DNA from: Pseudomonadota bacterium
Lineage (GTDB): Bacteria > Pseudomonadota > Gammaproteobacteria > UBA1113
DNA length: 53,367 nt
Assembly: GCA_021781965.1 (NCBI GenBank)
Contig: JAJXVU010000014.1
Location: forward strand, 1 to 53,367
Direction of reading: 5' to 3'
Below are positions 20,235 through 29,774 of this stretch, in pieces (positions within the stretch are counted from its first letter, which is position 1; each line of letters starts with the position of its first letter). Below the pieces are notes generated by a model that made no database searches, was not told the origin of the DNA, and worked only from the letters and a program-made list of their open reading frames with translations. Made by a program: the position numbers and the translations under genes.

Positions 20235-22061
20235 ATGTGTGGTATAGTCGCAGGCGTTGCAAAACGAAATATAACGCCTATCTTATTAGAAGGTTTAAGG
20301 CGTTTAGAATATAGGGGTTATGATTCCGCAGGTGTGGCCGTTATTGAAAACGGCGAGATTCATCGTGTGCGCGCACTAGGAAAAGTGTCACAGTTATCTT
20401 CTTTATTGTTGCAAGAACCTGTAGTGGGAAGCACCGGTATTGCACACACGCGTTGGGCCACCCACGGTAAACCCAGCGAACATAATGCGCATCCACATAT
20501 GTCAGAAGATGTAGCCTTGGTGCACAATGGTATCATTGAAAACTATGCTGAATTGCGTGAAAAAATAATGGCTTTGGGCTATGAGCCCCAATCTGAAACG
20601 GATTCTGAAACAGCGGTGCATTTAGTGCATCAAGAATTGTCTTCTGGTAAAGATCTTTTAGCCGCTGTTACGGCCGTGGTAGCACAATTAACGGGTGCTT
20701 ATGCCTTGGTGATCATGAGCGCGCGTGAACCTAAACGTCTGATCGGCGTGCGCTGCGGTTGTCCCTTAGTCGTAGGCTTAGGCGATGGGGACACCTTTCT
20801 AGCTTCCGATGCTATGGCCTTAAATGGCGTGGTGGATCGCTTTATTTTCTTAGAAGAAGGCGATATCGCCGATATCACTCCAGAGGGCGTTAGCATTTAC
20901 GATGTAAAAGGCAAGAAAGTAGAAAGAACAGTGAGAACGATCCAATTAGCTGCAGAAGCAATTTCTCGTGGTCATTATAGACACTTTATGTTAAAAGAAA
21001 TTTATGAACAACCACAAGCCTTGAGCGCTACGCTAGAAGGTAGAATTTCCAGTCAGCATGTTTATGCTGAAGCCTTTGGTGACAATGCCAATGCTATTTT
21101 TGATAAAGTAGAGAACATTCAAATCGTTGCATGTGGCACCAGTTACCATGCGGGTTTAGTGGCGCGTTATTGGCTAGAAGAATGGGCCGGTATTGCTTGT
21201 CAGGTGGAAGTGGCCAGTGAATTTAGGTATCGCAAAAAAGTAATAGCGCCTAATACTTTATTTGTAGTCATCTCGCAATCCGGCGAAACAGCGGATACTT
21301 TAGCGGCGTTAACACAAGCAAAAGGCTTGGGATATTTGGCGACATTGGCCATTTGCAATGTAGCTGAAAGTACCATGGTGCGTGAAGCCGACTTGGTGTT
21401 TATGACGCGTGCGGGCATAGAGGTCGGTGTAGCTTCCACTAAAGCTTTTACCACTCAATTGTTGGGATTATTGTTGTTAACGATGGTTTTGGCTAAGAAA
21501 CGCGGTTTAGATGTAGCTACGGAACAAAGCTTAATACAAGCGATTTTGCAATTACCCAAGTTAATGTTAGAAACCCTGAAGATAGATTTGGCCATTCAAC
21601 AATTTGCGCCTGCATTGGCGGATAAAGAACATGCCTTGTTTTTAGGACGTGGTGCATCCTATCCTATAGCCATGGAAGGGGCCTTAAAATTAAAAGAAAT
21701 TTCTTATATACATGCCGAATCGTATGCGGCCGGTGAATTAAAACATGGGCCATTGGCTTTAGTGGATAAAACTATGCCGGTATTTGCGGTAGCGCCTAGT
21801 GATCAACTATTGGAAAAATTATCGTCTAATTTGCAGGAGGTGCGTGCTCGGGGTGGCCAATTAACTGTTTTTTCCGAGAAAGGGAATAATATTAAAAATG
21901 AAGAAGGGATTACGGTATTTCATTTACCCACGGTACATCCTATTATTGCACCCATTATTTACACCATTCCTATGCAGCTGTTGGCATATCATGTAGCGGT
22001 AATTAAAGGTACTGATGTGGATCAACCGCGGAATTTGGCGAAATCCGTAACCGTGGAGTGA
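20235..22061 (+). CDS. glmS: Glutamine-fructose-6-phosphate aminotransferase
   Basis: GlmS makes glucosamine-6-phosphate from fructose-6-phosphate and glutamine, the entry to amino-sugar synthesis. It begins with the catalytic MCGIVAG (Cys2 nucleophile of the class II glutaminase). Two SIS isomerase domains follow (VACGTSYHAG and FLGRGASYPIAMEGALKLKE), and it ends with the family C-terminus DQPRNLAKSVTVE. 608 aa, normal. It probably shares regulation with glmU. No ribozyme or riboswitch is apparent upstream. Confidence 0.97.
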   Translation: MCGIVAGVAKRNITPILLEGLRRLEYRGYDSAGVAVIENGEIHRVRALGKVSQLSSLLLQEPVVGSTGIAHTRWATHGKPSEHNAHPHMSEDVALVHNGIIENYAELREKIMALGYEPQSETDSETAVHLVHQELSSGKDLLAAVTAVVAQLTGAYALVIMSAREPKRLIGVRCGCPLVVGLGDGDTFLASDAMALNGVVDRFIFLEEGDIADITPEGVSIYDVKGKKVERTVRTIQLAAEAISRGHYRHFMLKEIYEQPQALSATLEGRISSQHVYAEAFGDNANAIFDKVENIQIVACGTSYHAGLVARYWLEEWAGIACQVEVASEFRYRKKVIAPNTLFVVISQSGETADTLAALTQAKGLGYLATLAICNVAESTMVREADLVFMTRAGIEVGVASTKAFTTQLLGLLLLTMVLAKKRGLDVATEQSLIQAILQLPKLMLETLKIDLAIQQFAPALADKEHALFLGRGASYPIAMEGALKLKEISYIHAESYAAGELKHGPLALVDKTMPVFAVAPSDQLLEKLSSNLQEVRARGGQLTVFSEKGNNIKNEEGITVFHLPTVHPIIAPIIYTIPMQLLAYHVAVIKGTDVDQPRNLAKSVTVE

Positions 22062-22071
22062 AAAGCCTAAT

Positions 22072-22725
22072 ATGAATTTTCATAGAAATCGGGTAGTATC
22101 CTACTTGAATCCGATCCACGAATGTTTTTATAGTAAGATATTGAAGCGAGCCGTTACTTTCGCTGCAATATTATTATTGGCTGCTTGTGCGGCCAGAGTA
22201 CCATCTCATCCCAATGATATGTGTACTATCTTTCGTGAATTTCCGGATTGGTACAAAGCCACGGAAAAAACAGAAGATAAGTGGGGCGTTCCTATCCCTG
22301 TGCAAATGGCCATTATGTATCATGAATCGGCTTTTAAGAAAGAAGCCAAACCACCGCGTAAACGCTTTTTATGGATTTTCCCAGGGCCGCGCCCAACCTC
22401 AGCTTATAGCTATTCACAAGCCTTAGACAGTGCTTGGGCAGATTATGAGAAGAGCACAGGTAACTGGCATGCCCAACGCAATAACTTTGGTGATGCGTCA
22501 GACTTTGTAGGTTGGTATTGTTATCAATCACACCGTAAGTTGGGTATTGCTTATGATGATGCATATGCGCAGTATTTGGCGTACCATGAAGGCTGGGGTG
22601 GTTATACTAGAGGCTCATACAATAGCCAGACTTGGCTGATTCATTATTCGCAACGGGTGCAATCGCGCGCAACCTTGTATCAATTTCAGCTAGAGCAGTG
22701 TAAAGCAGCGTTGGATGCGATGTAG
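22072..22725 (+). CDS. Lipoprotein with SLT-type lytic transglycosylase domain
   Basis: A hydrophobic segment ends in a lipobox LLAAC (Cys39 if ATG 22072 is the start). The mature part starts the SLT-like fold with WGVPIPVQMAIMYHESAF; the Glu in HESAF (about residue 85) matches the catalytic Glu of Slt-type lytic transglycosylases. The later YHEGWGGY stretch is also typical. It likely cleaves peptidoglycan at the outer membrane inner face. The 24 residues before the signal helix are unusually long, so a later non-ATG start (TTG near 22141, giving MKRAVTFAAILLLAAC) is possible. It starts 11 bases after glmS. Confidence 0.8.
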   Translation: MNFHRNRVVSYLNPIHECFYSKILKRAVTFAAILLLAACAARVPSHPNDMCTIFREFPDWYKATEKTEDKWGVPIPVQMAIMYHESAFKKEAKPPRKRFLWIFPGPRPTSAYSYSQALDSAWADYEKSTGNWHAQRNNFGDASDFVGWYCYQSHRKLGIAYDDAYAQYLAYHEGWGGYTRGSYNSQTWLIHYSQRVQSRATLYQFQLEQCKAALDAM

Positions 22726-22739
22726 TTTGCTTCTGTTCT

Positions 22740-22770
22740 ATCCGCGACCGTCAGGGAGCGGATGTTATTT
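22740..22770. repeat. GC-rich repeat core forming a small hairpin between convergent genes
   Basis: ATCCGC...GCGGAT (22740-22763) encloses GACCGTCAGGGA and is followed by TTATTTTA on the plus strand. It could end transcription of the lipoprotein gene. Read from the other side it supplies the final codons (TSAP) and the TGA stop of the 493-residue gene. Confidence 0.65.
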
Positions 22771-24232
22771 TATATTCTTTTTGGTGTGTTGAAATAGTGG
22801 ACGTAGATGATACCGCATTTCTCTTTATAGAGTTACGCGGTGAGAACATTGAAATAGAATCAGCCCTCCTCCCAATAAAGCTAGAGCTTGCTCCGGAATG
22901 TACCACAGGCGTAGATTTCTGCTTTGAAATGGAGGGGGGGTGTTCTAAGCCATTCTCTTTTTTGCCTAAAGCCACAGTGCTATTCTCCTCCTCTTCTTCT
23001 TGTGAAGAGACAGGTTTACAATCCTTAATCCTCAAATATGACTTAGGTTCAAAATGTTTTTTTCTAAACTTCTCAAGAGAAAAAACTAATGTTTCAAGTG
23101 CTGCGCTTTTGTTGGGGGAAATATAGTGCTTAAACACCAGAATATTTTCTCGTGCAGCTAACAAGTCAATTTCTGAAATTGAATCGCTTTTTAAGCGGGC
23201 TTTTATTTTAGCTATAGATTTATAAGAAGGACAATCTATTGCGGGTCCACCAAGGTCTATATATAGACTATTAAAGAAATTGTCTAATTTCTCTAGAGCG
23301 TGTAAATCCTTTGGCTCTTCTATCTCTTTCTGAATAAGGCCTACTTGTTCTAAAAACATTTCCCCTTTGCTCTCGTCAATATTCCGTAATGCATTTTCCA
23401 TTTTAGATAATTTTAATTTAAGCCAGTTTATCTTTGGACTACTTGCCAACTCTTTCAAGAAAGAATCTAGTGTAGATAAGATGTCTTCTCTCTCGAAGAT
23501 AAATCTATGATCACTAATTAATTCCCATCTTTCTTTTATCATTGCATCTTCGGACATAAGTGCTACTGCAGGCTCTGTACGATGCTCATATAAGGTTTTG
23601 TCTGTAGGGACACATTTTTCTATGGGGATAGCTACATGAGCTGTAATTAACTGTGCTTTAATGTGAGTGTCTTTTTCTACTGCATACTTTGGGCTGAAGT
23701 TATCTTGATAAATTATGGGTGACATCAATAGTTTAATAAATTCTTCTTTTGAAATTTTCCTGATATTAAAATCTATCACCATATGCATTAATGTTAAATA
23801 AATATTTTCTTTGTCTTCTTCTTCGCAGTTAGCATCTATAAACTCGCTAATCGCTTCTTTAATATCTGTGTCAGCTACTTTAGGAACCAAAAATTCCTTA
23901 ACACACTGGTAATACATTGGTAACCGTTTTATAGAATAGAAATTTTTTCTATAGTCATCACACTCTCGTACAAAAGTATCTATTTTCGTTGATGTGCTGT
24001 TCTTAAATAGCAACTGGTTAAGCTTATTATATAGTTCATTATAGCACTCTGCTTTTAATTCTTTTTGCTGTGGCACAAAATCAAAAAATTGAATAATAGC
24101 TTTAGCAGCTTCGCCATTTATATCAATATTACCAGCTTGTTTACAGAAGATGCTCAATATATAAAATAGCCCGGGCTCTTCCTTTTTAATTTCATTCATT
24201 TTTTGCGTGATCATTTCCAAAGAAATGCTCAT
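22751..24232 (-). CDS. Effector candidate (493 aa), PmrA-type promoter
   Basis: Not recognised. The protein is helical, soluble-looking and Lys/Glu-rich to about residue 405, with no signal peptide. The C-terminal 85 residues are low-complexity, Ser-rich and basic, and begin with an acidic cluster (SSQEEEEEN). Glu-rich blocks near the C-terminus are known in Dot/Icm substrates, although this one sits about 80 residues from the end. The gene has a perfect PmrA-type box upstream. The terminal TSAP and stop codon come from a GC-rich repeat, so the ancestral C-terminus may differ. The function is unknown; secretion as an effector is inferred. Confidence 0.75.
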   Translation of the reverse strand: MSISLEMITQKMNEIKKEEPGLFYILSIFCKQAGNIDINGEAAKAIIQFFDFVPQQKELKAECYNELYNKLNQLLFKNSTSTKIDTFVRECDDYRKNFYSIKRLPMYYQCVKEFLVPKVADTDIKEAISEFIDANCEEEDKENIYLTLMHMVIDFNIRKISKEEFIKLLMSPIIYQDNFSPKYAVEKDTHIKAQLITAHVAIPIEKCVPTDKTLYEHRTEPAVALMSEDAMIKERWELISDHRFIFEREDILSTLDSFLKELASSPKINWLKLKLSKMENALRNIDESKGEMFLEQVGLIQKEIEEPKDLHALEKLDNFFNSLYIDLGGPAIDCPSYKSIAKIKARLKSDSISEIDLLAARENILVFKHYISPNKSAALETLVFSLEKFRKKHFEPKSYLRIKDCKPVSSQEEEEENSTVALGKKENGLEHPPSISKQKSTPVVHSGASSSFIGRRADSISMFSPRNSIKRNAVSSTSTISTHQKEYKITSAP

Positions 24233-24293
24233 AATCTTTTATCTCGATTTATTATAAAAATAATGGCGTCTGGATTGTGTATAAGTGCGTGTT

Positions 24294-24326
24294 AGCATAA
24301 CAGATGAGTCTTAAGGAAATATTAAG
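24294..24326 (-). promoter_or_regulatory. PmrA-type box and -10 for the 493-residue gene
   Basis: On the minus strand CTTAAT-N5-CTTAAG (24326-24310) matches YTTAAK-N5-YTTAAK exactly. Ten bases later is TATGCT (24299-24294). The start codon is about 60 bases further on. Confidence 0.72.
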
Positions 24327-24397
24327 TGCAGAAAATGTTGAAAAAATAAGTACGCAATGACAGATTCACAGGATAACGAGTTTCATGCAGATTTACC

Positions 24398-25693
24398 CTA
24401 GACCTTCTCTTCCTTAAACATTTTACAAAAAGTTTCGCGTATTCCCAGCAACATCAAACCAGCCAATATAAAAGCAATTGGCATGATCAACAAACCGCGG
24501 TATAAATCGGTATTGCTGTATAGTCGTACTCCGTTGGCAATCGTCTGATCCCATTTCAAATCCATTAACCAGCCGAATAACGGCTCAAACATGGCACCGC
24601 CGCTGATCACACAAAAAGACACCACGCTCACCGACATAGCCGTTAAAGCATGTGGGTTGCTTTCAGTCACGGTAGGGTAACTCAATACTTGCGTACTGGT
24701 GCTTAAACCTAATAAAAAGAAAATCACGCTGAGTGTGCGTGCATCTAATTGTAAGTAAATAAGCATTAAAATCAGCACTAAAGAAACAATTGCCCCAATC
24801 CACATAGGCAATTTGCGTGAAGACAATTTATCCGAAATATAACCTACTAAAGGAGCACCGATGATGGTACCGAAAAATAACATGCCAGCAACTTGGGTGG
24901 CCATAATTTTAGGTAAATGCTGAATTTGCATTAAATACAAACCACCCCACAATCCACCCAATAAAAAGATCGGTAAGTTCATAAAGTCAGTGTAGATGCC
25001 GCACAACCAGTTTTGTTTGCGGCCGTAGGCTTTCTTCATACTGCTGACCCAACCTAAGCGTTGTAATTGGCTGTGATCATTTTCATAAGTACGTAGTTCT
25101 TCAGGCGGATATTCACGCACTATCATGAGGATACTGAGCCATAACAACACACCAAATGCCGCGTCAAATAACAGGGCATGGCGCCAGCCTACTAAAGAAA
25201 CTAAAGCCGCGAACGGCGCTTGCGCTATCCAGCCACCTAACATGGCCATAGTAACAATGCTGCCGCTGATTAAAGCCATGCGATGTGGTAAAAACCAGCG
25301 CGAGGCTAAACGCATGCTGCATAAAAAGCAAAAGGCACTGCCTATACCGGTAATAAATCTAAAAAATAAGGCTAAGCCAAAGCCTGTAGTTTGAGAAAAT
25401 AATACTGTACCGGTGATGCATAAAGCCATGAATATTAGAATTAAACGTTTTACTGAATAGCGATCGATTAATTGTCCAGCAGGAAACAAAAACAACACAT
25501 TAGACATAAAGTAAACGGAAGACAGCCACCCCAATTCTGTAGCGCTGATGTGAAAAGCCGCCATGACTTCACCATTCATAGAATTTAAGCACAGCATTTG
25601 TATAAATTCATACAGAAAAAAAGAAGCGGCAGAGAGACAGACTAACCAAGAACGCAATTCATGGGGCTGTTTCGGGTGTGTTTCAGCTATCAT
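24398..25693 (-). CDS. MFS transporter (second of a tandem pair)
   Basis: 431 residues with about 12 membrane helices and the MFS loop motif after helix 2 (GQLIDRYSVKRLI). It is clearly paralogous to the gene upstream: both share FF(L/C)YEFIQM, LSSxxFxxxxLFxFPAGxLxDRxS and a central region with SDKxxxRxxPM. Substrate unknown. The nearest general match is the proteobacterial MFS families of intracellular bacteria, which include the amino-acid/nucleoside Pht carriers; this subfamily cannot be proven here. It is separated by 29 bases from the upstream gene and is probably co-transcribed. GGAG precedes the ATG. Confidence 0.85.
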   Translation of the reverse strand: MIAETHPKQPHELRSWLVCLSAASFFLYEFIQMLCLNSMNGEVMAAFHISATELGWLSSVYFMSNVLFLFPAGQLIDRYSVKRLILIFMALCITGTVLFSQTTGFGLALFFRFITGIGSAFCFLCSMRLASRWFLPHRMALISGSIVTMAMLGGWIAQAPFAALVSLVGWRHALLFDAAFGVLLWLSILMIVREYPPEELRTYENDHSQLQRLGWVSSMKKAYGRKQNWLCGIYTDFMNLPIFLLGGLWGGLYLMQIQHLPKIMATQVAGMLFFGTIIGAPLVGYISDKLSSRKLPMWIGAIVSLVLILMLIYLQLDARTLSVIFFLLGLSTSTQVLSYPTVTESNPHALTAMSVSVVSFCVISGGAMFEPLFGWLMDLKWDQTIANGVRLYSNTDLYRGLLIMPIAFILAGLMLLGIRETFCKMFKEEKV

Positions 25694-25722
25694 CTATCTT
25701 TATTCTCCAATGGCGGGTGTGT

Positions 25723-27015
25723 CTAAGTGGGTTGCTGTAAGATCATTTTTTTTTCGTGTTTAGGCTCTTTTATCCATAACACCAATAAAACACTGGCGGC
25801 CAACGTAACCGGAAATATCAACATGCTGGTTTGAAACATTTTGGCCGAATAAAAAGCGACGCCGTCAACCATTTGCCCATGAGATAATTTATCTAACCAG
25901 ACGCCAAAGAATTGTTGACACAAGGCAGCACTGGCCATGATGAGGCTGGCCGATAAACCCAAAGCAGTACCTGTAAGATGTGCTGGGTTACTGGCAGTAA
26001 TAATAGGATAACCTAATATTTGACAGCTGGTGCTAAAGCCTAATGCAAAAAACAAGGTAGCAGCTAGCCAGAAGTTATCGTAGTGACCGTAAATCATATA
26101 CACAGAAAGTGCCAATGAAATCGCTGCACCCCAAAGCATGGGTGCGCGACGGTTTTGAATTTTATCGGATAATTTGCCAAAGAAGGGTGAACCAAAAATA
26201 GTGCCTATGAACAACATAGATGAAATGGTAGTGGCACTAGCGGTGTCAAAATGATGTACTTCACGTAAGAAAGTATTGCCCCATAAGCCACCGATCACCA
26301 TTAAAGGCAGATTGGTTAAGCCGGTGTAAAGGCCCGCAGCCCAATTTTGAAAGTTGCGCAGAGCCTGCCATAGACCGGGTAAGAAAGGGTGGTTTTTAAC
26401 CATCTCATTGTGGGTTAATACGGCATGTTTAGGTTTATCTTGTACCAACCACCACATTAATATCCACAGGGCTATGCCCAAAAAGCCATTGACGACCATC
26501 GCATGGCGCCAACCCATTTGCGCCACTAAATAAGCCACTGGGGTATGGGCAACCACGCCGCCTACCATGGCAAAAGTGACAATGACACCGGTAACTAACG
26601 CTTGGCGATCGGTATCAAACCAGCGCGAAGCCAATATTAATGCACATAAGAAACCAAAAGCATCCCCTATGCCCACGAAGAAATGGGTCGCTAAGGCAAA
26701 GCCAAAGCTTTGTGCGCCAGCAAACAAGAATGTGCCGACCACACAAGAACCCATCATAATTAACAGTACGAGCCGCGTAGAGAATCGATCTAGTAATAAG
26801 CCTGCTGGAAACACAAACAGCATATCGGCCCAGAAGAAGGCCGAAGATAAGTCACTGATTTGTGTAGCATTTAAGTTAAAAGAACGCATTAGCTCACCAT
26901 TGATGGCATCGAACATGTTCATTTGTATGAATTCGTAACAGAAGAATAAAGCAGCGGAAAGAACGACTAGCCAGGCCAAAAAAGAATCTTTTTTCGGAGG
27001 TAATGGGTGTTGCAT
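25723..27015 (-). CDS. MFS transporter (first of a tandem pair)
   Basis: 430 residues, about 12 membrane helices, with GLLLDRFSTRLVLLIMMG after helix 2 and FGKLSDKIQNRRAPMLWG in the middle loop. It starts MQHPLPPKKDSFLAWLVVLSAALFFCYEFIQM. Together with the next gene it looks like a tandem duplication. A possible -10 (TAGAAT) lies about 40 bases upstream on the minus strand. The substrate is not predictable from the sequence. Confidence 0.86.
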   Translation of the reverse strand: MQHPLPPKKDSFLAWLVVLSAALFFCYEFIQMNMFDAINGELMRSFNLNATQISDLSSAFFWADMLFVFPAGLLLDRFSTRLVLLIMMGSCVVGTFLFAGAQSFGFALATHFFVGIGDAFGFLCALILASRWFDTDRQALVTGVIVTFAMVGGVVAHTPVAYLVAQMGWRHAMVVNGFLGIALWILMWWLVQDKPKHAVLTHNEMVKNHPFLPGLWQALRNFQNWAAGLYTGLTNLPLMVIGGLWGNTFLREVHHFDTASATTISSMLFIGTIFGSPFFGKLSDKIQNRRAPMLWGAAISLALSVYMIYGHYDNFWLAATLFFALGFSTSCQILGYPIITASNPAHLTGTALGLSASLIMASAALCQQFFGVWLDKLSHGQMVDGVAFYSAKMFQTSMLIFPVTLAASVLLVLWIKEPKHEKKMILQQPT

Positions 27016-27179
27016 AGGGGATCTCTACGATGATGAAAAGATGGCGTTATTCTAACAGAAATTGAGCGAAATGGCTATAGGTTTTTTGGGGGCCAACTCA
27101 CATTAATCACCCGGATGGCTATTTTTTGCTCTCGTCTTCTAAGGTCCTTGGCCACATCCAATACCATTAACTTGATATT

Positions 27180-28295
27180 TTAATGATTATGCTGCTGTGC
27201 TTGGTATGCTTGATTGAGCAAAGGATGAATTTTTTCCGTTGACTCTGAATGGCATAAACGCAATAATGCGTCCCCCGCTGCTTCCGTAGGCATTTGCCGA
27301 AGAGTTTCAATCAGTCTTTGAATTAATACATTATCATAGACAGCATAGATTGCTTTTGGAAAAACTTCAAAATGTGGAGTAAATAATTCAATGAAATCTG
27401 CAATAACATTTTCGGGCAGAGGATATGAGGCTAATATATATTTAAGATTAACATCAATAAAAGCTGCCAAAGTTAGAATTTTTGTTGAGGACTGGCCTAC
27501 ATACTTTAATAACTGGGGTGCATATTGTGTAGGAGATAGCAAAGTGGCTGCGGCATACCAATAGACTTTTTGGGCAGCATCTATTCCTTTCAAACTTATT
27601 TTATGCTGAATGACAATTTTCAAGTCTATCAACGGTTGATTGAATGCACTTTGTAACAATCGGTTGAGATAAGCCAGTTGTGCCTTACGCGCTCGTAGGG
27701 GAAATATCTGCAGCAATTTTAGCACGGTTGCTTGAACAATCTGCGCATTGATTAACAATTGATAAAAACCGGCGTTAATAGGAGACTCTGGTAAACCTAT
27801 TTTTTTGTAGTGTTTGGCAAAGCTTATCATCACATCAGCGATAACATTTAAATAGTTCTCTGCTAATTTATTCAACCAATCTGGCATGGAACCATGACCA
27901 CAAAAATAAAATGCGGTGATGCTTGCCACAGCATCTTCGGATAGTCTGGTTACTTTAGCAGGAGTATCTTGCCAGATAAGTTCAATACCAATCAGGCAGG
28001 GGAAATCTAAGCGATGAATCTTATCTTGATTATAGAACTCGATTATCTCCAGTGCTGTGGGTAAATCTTTTCTATCCAAGCAGCGTTTGAATCCTTCTTT
28101 TGCCGCTTGATAAAGCATGAAGCCATCCGTACCAAAACGTTGTACAAAATGGCGTTCTATCTCTGTATTTTTATTATCTGATACTTCTCGCCAAATGTTG
28201 GCGAGATAACCCATAACACCAGGAGTAGCGCTTCCATCTTGAATAGCGGATAATTGTTGCATTAATTCTGCTTGAATAGATTCTGGCACTCTCAT
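27180..28295 (-). CDS. Uncharacterised helical protein, partner of the AAA ATPase (371 aa)
   Basis: No family recognised. The all-helical sequence of about ten leucine-rich helices resembles a solenoid scaffold but has no clear repeat motif. The ATG at 28295 is preferred over 28304: AAAGGA ends 9 bases before it, and it gives a TAATG overlap with the stop of the ATPase gene, implying translational coupling. Tight coupling suggests it acts with that ATPase, for example as regulator, substrate or adaptor (inference). Confidence 0.65.
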   Translation of the reverse strand: MRVPESIQAELMQQLSAIQDGSATPGVMGYLANIWREVSDNKNTEIERHFVQRFGTDGFMLYQAAKEGFKRCLDRKDLPTALEIIEFYNQDKIHRLDFPCLIGIELIWQDTPAKVTRLSEDAVASITAFYFCGHGSMPDWLNKLAENYLNVIADVMISFAKHYKKIGLPESPINAGFYQLLINAQIVQATVLKLLQIFPLRARKAQLAYLNRLLQSAFNQPLIDLKIVIQHKISLKGIDAAQKVYWYAAATLLSPTQYAPQLLKYVGQSSTKILTLAAFIDVNLKYILASYPLPENVIADFIELFTPHFEVFPKAIYAVYDNVLIQRLIETLRQMPTEAAGDALLRLCHSESTEKIHPLLNQAYQAQQHNH

Positions 28296-29572
28296 TATGA
28301 CCATTCCTTTACCCAGATACTGGCTGCTTGACTCAAGAATTCTGCAATGCTAATGCCGCCATCTCCTATATAAACTGCTTTTGCCTCGGGGTATTTCTTC
28401 ATAAATGTATGGAGTCCACCAGCAAATTTTTGTGGTCCACTTTTGACTTCTAGAGCAAGAAGTTTATCTTTGCTTAATAAAATAAAATCAACTTCAGGGC
28501 TTTGATTATCTTTGCCTTCCCGCCAATAAAACAATCGATCTTCTGAAGAGATCGTATTGATCAAATGAGCACCTATGGCACTTTCAACCAGACGGCCCCA
28601 ATACGTTCTGTCTGCCTTTGCCTCAGTGAAAGAATAATCTGAAAGCGCCGATATAAATGCAGTATTATACACTTGCCATTTAGGCGGTGACTTACGTCTG
28701 CCGATTTCTTGCGGCGCATAGTTCATTAATCCTGCCAATAACTCCGCTTTGGATAACAGTTGCTGATAGCCCGCAAGCGTTGTCGTATTACCTGCGTCAT
28801 GTAGTTGACCTAGCATTTTATCGTACGCTAAGATCTGTCCGGAAAAAGCTATGCCCAACTTAAATAAGCTCTCCAATAATGCTGGTTTATGGATTCTAGC
28901 CATCTGCAAAATATCGTTGTGTAGGTAAGGCTCAATATAAGCATTTCTGATTTCATTTTTCCAACGAGACACATCCTGCATTCTACTAATAGCGCCTGGA
29001 TAGCCGCCAAAATAAATATATTCATCTAAGTTTATATTAAAGGCAGTCTGCATTTCTGCATATGACCAGTGGGTCATATGAATTTGTTCATAACGCCCCA
29101 ATAAACTTTCTGTTAGACCCTTTTGCATCAGCCAAGGTGAAGATCCTAGTAACACGACATGCATACGTAAGTTGGCGCGCCTGTCGGCATCCCAAAGTCC
29201 TTTAACTACCTCAGACCACCGCGGAATTTTCTGAATTTCATCAATAACCAGCACAAAAGGGCTAGGCTGTTTTAAGGGGAGTGTTTGTGCTTTGATCCTA
29301 GCTTTGTTCCACACTTCAGTTAGCCATTCGGCAGTGGGCGTTATACCTAAACGATGGGTTATAGTATCACTGAGCACATCCGTATCCAGAGGTATTGCGT
29401 TGGGATCGTCAACCGCAACGAAAGAATAAGTATCACTAGGGTGCTTGTCTAATATTTGCTTTACCATATAGCTTTTGCCAACACGGCGTGGTCCCGCAAC
29501 AATAATGATGCGATCAGGCTGCTCAGCTAGCCATTTGCCTAAAATTTTAGCTTGCGGACGTTCAAATGCCAT
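28295..29572 (-). CDS. AAA ATPase with DUF4143-type C-terminus (425 aa)
   Basis: Walker A is GPRRVGKS (residues 27-34) and Walker B is FVLVIDEIQK, followed by a sensor-like VVLLGSSPWLM. The C-terminal part has the PD-(D/E)XK-like pattern VDFILLSKDKLLALEVKSG typical of DUF4143 proteins. The family is widespread but its cellular role is not established. It is first gene of a two-gene operon with the 371-residue protein. Its promoter is bracketed by two identical-core palindromes. A second ATPase of the same broad family lies on the other side of the adjacent tRNA-Leu. Confidence 0.88.
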   Translation of the reverse strand: MAFERPQAKILGKWLAEQPDRIIIVAGPRRVGKSYMVKQILDKHPSDTYSFVAVDDPNAIPLDTDVLSDTITHRLGITPTAEWLTEVWNKARIKAQTLPLKQPSPFVLVIDEIQKIPRWSEVVKGLWDADRRANLRMHVVLLGSSPWLMQKGLTESLLGRYEQIHMTHWSYAEMQTAFNINLDEYIYFGGYPGAISRMQDVSRWKNEIRNAYIEPYLHNDILQMARIHKPALLESLFKLGIAFSGQILAYDKMLGQLHDAGNTTTLAGYQQLLSKAELLAGLMNYAPQEIGRRKSPPKWQVYNTAFISALSDYSFTEAKADRTYWGRLVESAIGAHLINTISSEDRLFYWREGKDNQSPEVDFILLSKDKLLALEVKSGPQKFAGGLHTFMKKYPEAKAVYIGDGGISIAEFLSQAASIWVKEWS

Positions 29573-29581
29573 AATTTACCT

Positions 29582-29666
29582 TATTGAGTGAGTGTACTCA
29601 ATATTGTAAATGATATTTAGAAATTTAGCAAGATTAACAAACATATTGAGTAATTTCACTCAATAT
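29582..29666 (-). promoter_or_regulatory. Dual-operator promoter of the AAA ATPase operon
   Basis: Two palindromes with the same core, TATTGAGT-N6-ACTCAATA, lie at 29582-29603 and 29643-29666, about 62 bases apart. Between them on the minus strand is a sigma-70 promoter, TTGCTA-N17-TACAAT, whose -10 abuts the proximal palindrome. The distal copy lies just upstream of the -35. The proximal copy is only 10 bases from the start codon. This layout predicts tight repression, possibly autoregulation. Confidence 0.75.
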
Positions 29667-29774
29667 ATTAAACGGTTTGATAACCAGCTGATTTATTAGG
29701 GTTAGTCTAGAAAATTGCCCAATATTTACCCTTGTGCGGATGTGGCGAGGCCCAGCTTGTGTGGCGTTTGCCAA

